Positions 57,936-64,000 of a stretch of DNA of 64,000 bases are shown piece by piece. The stretch spans positions 682,001 to 746,000 of the forward strand of contig NZ_RJUO01000002.1 in assembly GCF_003752365.1 (NCBI RefSeq). Reading direction: 5' to 3'. The notes below the pieces were generated by a model. The model was not told the origin of the DNA. It saw only the letters and a list, made by a program, of their open reading frames with translations, and searched no databases. The first letter of the stretch is position 1. Every line of letters starts with the position of its first letter. A program made the position numbers and the translations under genes. The DNA comes from Frondihabitans sp. PhB188. GTDB lineage: Bacteria; Actinomycetota; Actinomycetes; Actinomycetales; Microbacteriaceae.

Positions 57936-58853
57936 ATGATCGAAGCGATTGACCTAACTAAGCGATGCGGCGACAAGACTGTCGTCGACTCCATCTCATT
58001 CCGAGCCGAACCCGGCACCGTGACCGGCTTCCTCGGCCCCAACGGCGCAGGGAAGTCGACGACGATGCGCATGATCGTCGGTCTCGACCGACCCACCTCC
58101 GGCCGCGTCACCGTGAACGGCCATTCCTACGTCGACTCCCGGGCCCCGCTGCACGAGGCATCGGCCCTTCTCGATGCGAAGGCCGTGCACCCCGGCCGGA
58201 CGGCCCGTGACCACCTTCGGATCATCGCCCGCACGCACGGCATCCCCGACCGCCGCGTCGATGAGATCCTCGACTACGCGGGGCTGTCCTCCGTAGCCCG
58301 CAAGAAGGTCGGCACGTTCTCCCTCGGGATGGGGCAGCGCGTCGGCATCGCCGCAGCGCTGCTGGCCGACCCGAAAGTCGTCATCCTCGACGAGCCGGTC
58401 AACGGCCTGGACCCCGAGGGCGTCATCTGGGTCCGCACGCTCGCGCGCGATCTCGCGGCGAGGGGGCGCACCGTCCTCCTCTCGAGCCACCTGATGGCCG
58501 AGATGGCGCAGACGGCCGACCGCGTGATCGTCCTCGGCCGCGGCCGGATCATCGCCGACGCGGCTATGGTGGACGTCCTCCGCGGGGCCGGCGACCCGAA
58601 GACCCGCGTCCGCAGCGACGACATGGCGCGCTTCGCACGCGTCCTCGAGGCGGCGGGCGCCGCGGTCACCGTCGAGTCTGCCGACACGGCTGTCGTCGAC
58701 GGACCCGACAGCGCGTCGATCGCCCGGATGGCCTCGACGGCAGGCGTGATCCTGTTCGAGATCGCCCCTGTCAGCACGTCTCTCGAAGAGGCGTTCTTCG
58801 CACTGACCGATGACACGGTCGAATACCGCACCACCGAGAGGCCGAGCCGATGA
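57936..58853 (+). CDS. ABC exporter ATP-binding protein
   Basis: 305 residues. Walker A GPNGAGKST (about 33-41), Walker B VVILDEPVNGLDP; the signature is FSLGMGQRV instead of LSGGQ, as in CcmA/bacitracin-type exporters (BcrA-like). The C-terminal about 90 residues are typical for drug or lantibiotic exporters. The start has GAGG only one base from ATG, so translation may rely on the upstream mini-ORF. Confidence 0.87.
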   Translation: MIEAIDLTKRCGDKTVVDSISFRAEPGTVTGFLGPNGAGKSTTMRMIVGLDRPTSGRVTVNGHSYVDSRAPLHEASALLDAKAVHPGRTARDHLRIIARTHGIPDRRVDEILDYAGLSSVARKKVGTFSLGMGQRVGIAAALLADPKVVILDEPVNGLDPEGVIWVRTLARDLAARGRTVLLSSHLMAEMAQTADRVIVLGRGRIIADAAMVDVLRGAGDPKTRVRSDDMARFARVLEAAGAAVTVESADTAVVDGPDSASIARMASTAGVILFEIAPVSTSLEEAFFALTDDTVEYRTTERPSR

Positions 58854-59575
58854 CCGCCGTTCCCGTTCTGCAGACCGCACCCCGCGCATCCTGGGCCGGA
58901 TCGCTCCGGAGCGAGCTGCTCAAGCTCACCAGCCTGACATCGGTCCGCTGGACCTTCGTCATCGCCGTCGCCGCCGGTATCGTCGGCGCGATCCTGCAGG
59001 TCGGCATCGCAGTGACCCCGACGGCCGCACTGCTCGGCTCGACGGTGTTCAGCGCCGCCGCCATCGGCGTCATCGGCGCCGTCGCCGGCTCGTCCGAGTA
59101 TGCGACGAAGACGATCGGACCGAGCCTCATGGCCGCCCCTCGACGCGCCGCGTTCCTGTTCTCGAAGCTCGTCGTCAGCGCCATCGCCGGAGCAGCTGTG
59201 AGCCTGGTGTCCGCGGTGCTCGGCATGCTGGTCGTCGGGCTCGTGCCTCGCGCGGACGATGTCGCGGCCATCGCCGGGTGCACGGCCTACGGCGCGGCCG
59301 TCGGCGCGTTCGCCGCGTGCTTCGGCATGGTGATCCGGAGCGCGGCCGGCAGTGTGGCGGGCATCCTCGGATTCCTGATCCTGCTGCCGGGCCTGCTCGG
59401 AGCCATCCGGCTCGGCGACGGCTACCTGAGCGACTTCAGCGTGGCCGAGAGCGGCGGTAGGCTCGTGACGGCGCCGACGGCGGGCGACGCCCTCGCAGCG
59501 GCGCTCGCGCTCGCCGTCTGGCTGGCAGCGTGCGGCACGGTCGCACTCGTGCGGCTGATCCGCACCGACGCCTAG
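58850..59575 (+). CDS. ABC exporter permease
   Basis: 241 residues, six helices, ABC-2 type (about 20-235). ATG overlaps the ATP-binding subunit stop (ATGA). Together with the kinase and regulator it forms a sense-and-export module of the peptide-antibiotic resistance kind; the true substrate is unknown. Confidence 0.85.
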   Translation: MTAVPVLQTAPRASWAGSLRSELLKLTSLTSVRWTFVIAVAAGIVGAILQVGIAVTPTAALLGSTVFSAAAIGVIGAVAGSSEYATKTIGPSLMAAPRRAAFLFSKLVVSAIAGAAVSLVSAVLGMLVVGLVPRADDVAAIAGCTAYGAAVGAFAACFGMVIRSAAGSVAGILGFLILLPGLLGAIRLGDGYLSDFSVAESGGRLVTAPTAGDALAAALALAVWLAACGTVALVRLIRTDA

Positions 59576-59595
59576 ATACAGCACCCGCTCCCACA

Positions 59596-59649
59596 CCACG
59601 ATCAGGACTCGGCACCGCAGAATTCTGCAGTGCCGAGTCCCGATCGTGG
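59596..59649. terminator. 54-bp near-perfect palindrome between convergent operons
   Basis: Two 27-bp arms with two mismatches meet at GAATTC without a loop. It lies between the ABC permease stop (59575) and the E2 stop (59685) and would form a very stable hairpin from either strand. Confidence 0.85.
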
Positions 59650-59684
59650 GCAGGAGAAGAAGAGCTGGCCCTTGCGCGCCGACG

Positions 59685-61046
59685 TCAGTCGAGCAACAGC
59701 GCCGGCTCCTCGAGCACCGAGGCGACATCGGCCACGAAGCGCGACGCCACGTCGCCGTCGACGACCCGGTGGTCGAACGACGCGCCGATGGTCGTGACCA
59801 TGCGCGGACGCACCTCGCCGTCGACGACCCAGGGCTTCAGCTTGATGGTGCCCAGTGCGACGATGCCCACCTCGCCCGGGTTGAGGATGGGCGTGCCGGT
59901 GTCCATGCCGAACACGCCGATGTTCGTGATGGTGATGGTGCCGTCGGCGGTGTCGGCGGGCTGCGTCTTGCCGTCGCGCGCCGTCAGGGTGAGCTGCTCC
60001 AAGGCCTGCGCCAGCTCGAGCAGGGTCATCGCCTGCGCCTCTTTGACATTGGGCACGATGAGGCCGCGGGGCGTCGCGGCGGCGATCCCGAGGTTCACGA
60101 AGTGACGCACCAGGATCTCCTGGTCGGTCCACGCCGAGTTGACGGTGGGGTTGCGTCGCACCGCCCAGATGACGGCCTTCGCCATGATCAGCAGCGGCGA
60201 GACCTTCACGCCGGCGAACTGCGCGGAGTTCTTGAGGCGCTTGACGAACTCCATCGTGCGGGTCGCGTCGACGTCGACGAAGAGGCTGACGTGCGGGGCC
60301 GTGAACGCGCTCGACACCATCGCCGAGGCGATCGCCTTGCGGACGCCCTTGACGGGGATCCGCTCGATGCGCTCCTCGCTCCACTCGGGCGTCTCGATGT
60401 TGTGGAACACGCTGGCCTGGCGCGCGTGCCGGATCACGTCGTCGCGAGTCGTCTCGCCGGCGAGACCCGTCGGCTCGACGGTCGACAGGTTGACCCCGAG
60501 GTCTTTGGCGAGCTTCCGGATCGGCGGCTTGACGATGACAGGCTGCGCCGAGGCCGCAGGAACTGATGCCGGCCGCCGCCGCTTCTCTTCGGCAACCCGC
60601 TGCACCCGCGCGTCGGCCTCGCCCTTGGAGGGACGGCGTCGGCGAGTCGCACCGTGGGCCCCGGTGATGCCGTAGCCCACCAGCACCGACCCCGAGGCCT
60701 CGTCGGCTGCGGCAGCGGCGGGCGAGGCGGCGGCATACGCGGCCTCCTCGGCCTCGGCCTCGAGGACCTCGTCGGCGGGGGTGCGGGGGATCTCGCCGCC
60801 CGCGACTCGGATGATCGGGGCGCCGACGGCGACCGTCTGGCCCGAATCGACGAGCAGGGCGTCGACGACGCCGGCGAACGGCGAGGGGAGCTCGACGAGC
60901 GATTTGGCGGTCTCGATCTCGACGATGACCTGGTTCAGGGCGACGGTGTCGCCGGGCGCGACGCGCCATTCGACGATCTCGGCCTCGGTCAGGCCTTCTC
61001 CCACGTCGGGGAGGTGGAACTCGTTGCTGGTCGTGACAGTCGACAC
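59685..61046 (-). CDS. Dihydrolipoamide acyltransferase (E2) of a 2-oxo acid dehydrogenase
   Basis: 453 residues. One lipoyl domain with the lipoylated Lys48 in [10 protein letters not shown]; a Pro/Ala/Arg linker with a GCAGGAACT word; a peripheral-subunit-binding domain (about 170-205, [12 protein letters not shown]); and a catalytic domain ending in [10 protein letters not shown] with the active His. Transfers the acyl group from lipoyl to CoA. Third gene of the E1a-E1b-E2 operon. Branched-chain (BkdC) more likely than pyruvate, by operon type and neighbouring aminotransferase. GTG start, AAGGA upstream. Confidence 0.9.
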   Translation of the reverse strand: MSTVTTSNEFHLPDVGEGLTEAEIVEWRVAPGDTVALNQVIVEIETAKSLVELPSPFAGVVDALLVDSGQTVAVGAPIIRVAGGEIPRTPADEVLEAEAEEAAYAAASPAAAAADEASGSVLVGYGITGAHGATRRRRPSKGEADARVQRVAEEKRRRPASVPAASAQPVIVKPPIRKLAKDLGVNLSTVEPTGLAGETTRDDVIRHARQASVFHNIETPEWSEERIERIPVKGVRKAIASAMVSSAFTAPHVSLFVDVDATRTMEFVKRLKNSAQFAGVKVSPLLIMAKAVIWAVRRNPTVNSAWTDQEILVRHFVNLGIAAATPRGLIVPNVKEAQAMTLLELAQALEQLTLTARDGKTQPADTADGTITITNIGVFGMDTGTPILNPGEVGIVALGTIKLKPWVVDGEVRPRMVTTIGASFDHRVVDGDVASRFVADVASVLEEPALLLD

Positions 61047-61056
61047 GGGATTCCTT

Positions 61057-62091
61057 CTAGTAGGCGAGGGCGCGGTCGACGGCCTCGAGCACGCGGTCGG
61101 CGTCCGGGAGGAAGACCGACTCGAGCTTCGCGGGCGGGAAGGGCGTGTCGTAGCCCGAGACGCGGAGCACCGGCGCCTCCAGCGAGTAGAACGCCTTCTC
61201 GGTGACGGTCGCGGCGATCTCGGAGCCGACGCTCACGTTCTGGGGCGCCTCCTGCGCGACGACGAGGCGGCCCGTCTTGCGGACGGACTCGAGCAGGGGG
61301 CCGTAGTCGACGGGCGACAGCGAGCGGAGGTCGACGACCTCGATGCTGATGCCCTCCTCGGCGGCGATCTCGGCGGCCTGGAGCAGGACGCTCACCATGG
61401 CGCCGTGGCCGACGACGGTGACCTCCGTGCCGACGCGGACGACGCGGCTCGCGTGCAGCGGCACTCCGGCCGAGGCGAAGTCGACCGGGCCCTTGGGCCA
61501 GTAGCGGCTCTTCGGCTCGAAGAACATGATCGGGTCGTCGCTCTTGATCGCCTCCTGGATCATCCAGTAGGCGTCGTGCGGGGTCGACGGGCTGACCAGG
61601 CGCAGGCCGGGGGTGTGCGCGAAGTACGCCTCCGGGCTCTCCTGGTGGTGCTCGACGGCGCCGATGTGCCCGCCGTAGGGCACGCGAATGACGACAGGGA
61701 AGGCCTGCGACCCCTCGTGGCGGGCCGTCAGCTTGGCGAGCTGCGAGGTGATCTGGTCGAAGCCCGGGAAGATGAAGCCGTCGAACTGGATCTCGGCGAC
61801 CGGTCGGAATCCGCGCATCGCGAGGCCGATGCTCGCGCCGACGATGCCGGACTCGGCGAGCGGGGTGTCGATGACGCGCTTGACGCCGAACTCGGCCTTG
61901 AGGCCCTCGGTGACGCGGAAGACGCCGCCGAGCGTGGCGATGTCCTCACCCAGGAGGAGCACGCGCGGGTCGTCCTGCATCGCCTTGCGGAGGCCCGCGT
62001 TGAGCGCTCGGCCGAGCGGCATGGTCTCGAGGGCGGAGGCCGCAGGGGTTGCGAGGGTCTCGGCGGCGAGGGTCTGGGTGGCGTCGGTCAT
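61057..62091 (-). CDS. 2-oxo acid dehydrogenase E1 beta subunit
   Basis: 344 residues. Transketolase-like pyrimidine domain ([19 protein letters not shown], about 46-64) with Glu49 touching TPP, and a C-terminal transketolase domain ([11 protein letters not shown]). Pairs with E1 alpha (ATGA overlap) to decarboxylate the 2-oxo acid. 10 bp before E2. Confidence 0.92.
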   Translation of the reverse strand: MTDATQTLAAETLATPAASALETMPLGRALNAGLRKAMQDDPRVLLLGEDIATLGGVFRVTEGLKAEFGVKRVIDTPLAESGIVGASIGLAMRGFRPVAEIQFDGFIFPGFDQITSQLAKLTARHEGSQAFPVVIRVPYGGHIGAVEHHQESPEAYFAHTPGLRLVSPSTPHDAYWMIQEAIKSDDPIMFFEPKSRYWPKGPVDFASAGVPLHASRVVRVGTEVTVVGHGAMVSVLLQAAEIAAEEGISIEVVDLRSLSPVDYGPLLESVRKTGRLVVAQEAPQNVSVGSEIAATVTEKAFYSLEAPVLRVSGYDTPFPPAKLESVFLPDADRVLEAVDRALAY

Positions 62092-63248
62092 GAGGTCTCT
62101 CCGAAGGACGACTCGTAGTTGCTGAGCCACTCCCTCTGCTCGTCGATGCGCGGGTGCCGCTCCGAGTAGACGTGGCGGAACATCGAGTCGTTGTCGGGCT
62201 TCTCGAGGGCGAGCGTGCGCTTGCGCACGTCTTCGGCGAGGTCGTTCGCCTCCTCCTCGATCGAGGCGAAGAAGGCGTCGCTCTCGCCGCGGCTGCGCAG
62301 GAAGAGCTCGAAGCGGACGATCGGGTCGCGCGCTACCCACGACTGCAGCTCGTCGTCGGTGCGGTACTTCGTCGGGTCGTCGGAGGTCGTGTGGGCGCCG
62401 ATGCGGTACGTCATCGCCTCGATGAACCGGGGACCGCCGCCCGCGCGAGCGGCGTCCATGTCGCGGAGCGTCACCGCGTAGCTCGCGAGGACGTCGTTGC
62501 CGTCGATCTGCGTGGAGGGGATGCCGAAGCCGGTGCCGCGGAGGTACAGCGGGGTGCGCGACTGCGTGGCCACCGGGACCGAGATGGCCCACTGATTGTT
62601 CTGCAGGAAGAAGACCTGGGGCGTCTGGAAGCTCGCGGCGAAGATGAAGGCCTCGTTGACGTCGCCCTGGCTGGTGGCGCCGTCGCCGAAGTAGGTGATG
62701 ACGGCGGTGTCGCGCTCGGGGTCGCCGGTGGCGTAGTCGCCGTCGATGGCGACGCCCATCGCGTAGCCGGTGGCGTGCAGCGTCTGCGAGCCGATGACCA
62801 GCGTGTAGAGGTGGAAGTTCTGGCGCTCTGCCGGATCCCACCCGCCGTGCGTGTTGCCGCGGAGGAGACGGACGACGTCGACCGGGTCGATGCCGCGGAC
62901 CATGCCCACGGCGTGCTCGCGATACGAGGGGAAGAGGTGGTCCTGCGGCCGGGTCGCTCGAGCCGAGCCGACCTGCGCGGCCTCCTGCCCGTGGCTCGGG
63001 ACCCACAGTGCGAGCTGGCCCTGGCGCTGGAGGTTGCCGGCCTCGTCGTCGAAGCGTCGCGTCAGTACCATGTCGCGGTGGAACGACCGGAGGGTGTCGT
63101 CCGAGAGGGCCTCGATCACCGGGAGGAACTCGGCGGTGGCGTCGGAGACCTGGAGGACGCCAGCGGTATCCAGAAGCTGGACGGGAGCGGCGCCCGGGTC
63201 GGACTCTGCTGTCGGGCGCACGCCGTGCCCCATCGCGTCAGATGACAT
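62088..63248 (-). CDS. 2-oxo acid dehydrogenase E1 alpha subunit
   Basis: 386 residues. The TPP motif runs from GDGATSQGDVNEAF to QNNQ (about 195-225), and the phosphorylation-loop-like segment is YRIGAHTTSDD. Decarboxylates branched-chain 2-oxo acids or pyruvate with E1 beta. TAGGCT ends 7 nt before the ATG on the minus strand, so the operon is probably leaderless. First gene of E1a-E1b-E2. Confidence 0.92.
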   Translation of the reverse strand: MSSDAMGHGVRPTAESDPGAAPVQLLDTAGVLQVSDATAEFLPVIEALSDDTLRSFHRDMVLTRRFDDEAGNLQRQGQLALWVPSHGQEAAQVGSARATRPQDHLFPSYREHAVGMVRGIDPVDVVRLLRGNTHGGWDPAERQNFHLYTLVIGSQTLHATGYAMGVAIDGDYATGDPERDTAVITYFGDGATSQGDVNEAFIFAASFQTPQVFFLQNNQWAISVPVATQSRTPLYLRGTGFGIPSTQIDGNDVLASYAVTLRDMDAARAGGGPRFIEAMTYRIGAHTTSDDPTKYRTDDELQSWVARDPIVRFELFLRSRGESDAFFASIEEEANDLAEDVRKRTLALEKPDNDSMFRHVYSERHPRIDEQREWLSNYESSFGETS

Positions 63249-63283
63249 GAGGACGAGCCTATAGGGATGCTCCTCCTCGGAAC

Positions 63284-64000
63284 CTAGAGGCTACGGACAA
63301 CCTCCTGGGCCGCTCCTAGGAGTTTGTCGACAGACGCCGACTCGCCGATCGAGATCCGGATGCCCTCCGGGGCGAAGGCCCTGACCACGATTCCGGCGCG
63401 GTCGAACACCTCTGCGGCGCGCGCCGTGTGCTCGCCGGTGGGGAGCCAGACGAAGTTGCCCTGCGCCCTCGGAACGTCCCAGCCTTGGTCGATCAGGGCC
63501 TGCCGCACCTGATCGCGGAGGCGGACGATGCGCGACACGCGCTCGAGCAGCTCCTCCTCGTGCTCCAGCGAGGCGATCGCGGCCTGCTGGCCCATGGCGG
63601 TGACCGAGAGGGCGATCGCGGTGGATCGCGCGGCGTCGAGAACATAGGCCGGGCCGATGGCATAGCCGATGCGGAGTCCGGCCAGGCCGTAGGCCTTCGA
63701 GAAGGTCCGCAGCACGACGAGGTTGGGGTGCTTCTCGGTGAGCGACTCGCCCTGGACGGCGGTGTCGTCGGTGACGAACTCCGCATAGGCCTCGTCGAGC
63801 ACGACGAGGACCGACTCGGGCACGGCGGCCATGAAGCGCTCGAAGTCGTGGGTCGAGACGACCTCGCCGGTCGGGTTGTTCGGCGAGCAGACGATGACGA
63901 GGCGCGTCGCATCGGTGACGGCGGCGGCCATGGCCTCGAGGTCGTGGCTGCCGTCGGCGCGGTTCGGCACCTGCACGCTCGTCGCGCCGGTCACCGTCAC
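63284..64000 (-). CDS. HisC/Pat-type PLP aminotransferase, partial (5' end outside window)
   Basis: 238 residues seen; the frame is open to the window edge, so the N-terminus is missing. [17 protein letters not shown] and the PLP-lysine motif [10 protein letters not shown] with RIGYAIG mark a class I/II aminotransferase of the histidinol-phosphate group. By analogy with actinobacteria where pat adjoins such operons, it may be an aromatic amino acid aminotransferase; true HisC cannot be excluded. 35 bp separate it from E1 alpha. Confidence 0.87.
   Translation of the reverse strand: MTVTGATSVQVPNRADGSHDLEAMAAAVTDATRLVIVCSPNNPTGEVVSTHDFERFMAAVPESVLVVLDEAYAEFVTDDTAVQGESLTEKHPNLVVLRTFSKAYGLAGLRIGYAIGPAYVLDAARSTAIALSVTAMGQQAAIASLEHEEELLERVSRIVRLRDQVRQALIDQGWDVPRAQGNFVWLPTGEHTARAAEVFDRAGIVVRAFAPEGIRISIGESASVDKLLGAAQEVVRSL

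Noticed and set aside
7137-60564. GCAGGAAC as a polar chromosome motif (KOPS or Chi)
   Set aside because: Copies occur about equally on both strands along the window, so no polarity.
1-64000. CRISPR array, IS element or prophage
   Set aside because: No regular spacer array, transposase, integrase or phage structural gene seen on either strand.

Overview
The window is GC-rich (about 70%) DNA from an actinobacterium, most likely a member of the Micrococcales close to Microbacteriaceae. The evidence is codon use, paired MFS/TetR genes, secreted CAZymes, a RuMP pair (hxlA-hxlB), an actinobacterial 2-oxo acid dehydrogenase operon and Cys-free ribosomal protein paralogs. I cannot assign a species. 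No tRNA, rRNA, CRISPR array, IS element or prophage was seen; apart from repeats this is ordinary chromosome carrying accessory metabolism.

Layout. 1-9.9 kb: a large partial sensor kinase, two TetR/target pairs, an alpha/beta hydrolase, an isochorismatase-like hydrolase, a cupin, and hxlA-hxlB with a divergent HATPase-LuxR regulator. 10-20 kb: two MFS exporters, a lipoprotein, MarR, a GH16 enzyme, an orphan MT0933-type antitoxin, a Ca2+/H+ antiporter and a hydantoin-type permease/racemase operon facing an XRE-cupin regulator. 20-30 kb: two ketopantoate-reductase-like genes, an MpaB-type oxygenase, GH6 cellulase, thioesterase, an AbiEi/DUF559 protein, a CLC channel, a heme oxygenase behind an iron box, and a Pif1-like helicase. 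30-42 kb: LacI, a NatAB-type ABC exporter, a two-domain acid phosphatase, a secreted FN3 protein, a GNAT enzyme and an APC permease/saccharopine-dehydrogenase-like pair. 42-52 kb: a 1608-residue GH92 mannosidase, a TetR/LLM monooxygenase pair, a CopD-CtaG fusion and HU. 52-64 kb: rpmB-rpmG-rpsN, znuABC-zur, a two-component system next to an ABC exporter, a branched-chain or pyruvate-type dehydrogenase operon (E1a-E1b-E2) and a partial aminotransferase.

How genes work together. Secreted GH6, GH16 and GH92 enzymes, with sugar and amino acid transporters, suggest a saprophyte or plant-associated life. HxlA/HxlB would fix formaldehyde (for example from methoxylated plant material). Zinc supply (ZnuABC/Zur), iron recovery from heme and copper handling form a metal-homeostasis theme.

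The most unusual content is non-coding. (1) A short word, GCAGGAAC(T), occurs 19 times in both orientations, inside genes and at gene ends, once as an inverted pair forming a terminator-like hairpin; this resembles the distribution of DNA uptake sequences. (2) Six copies of a palindromic element, four of them exactly 87 bp, sit at gene 3' ends and supply the C-termini of two proteins. (3) About 20 genes have a TANNNT hexamer ending 6-7 nt before the start codon, pointing to widespread leaderless transcription. (4) A 30-bp duplicate of the phosphatase 3' end marks where a 2.1-kb segment was inserted.
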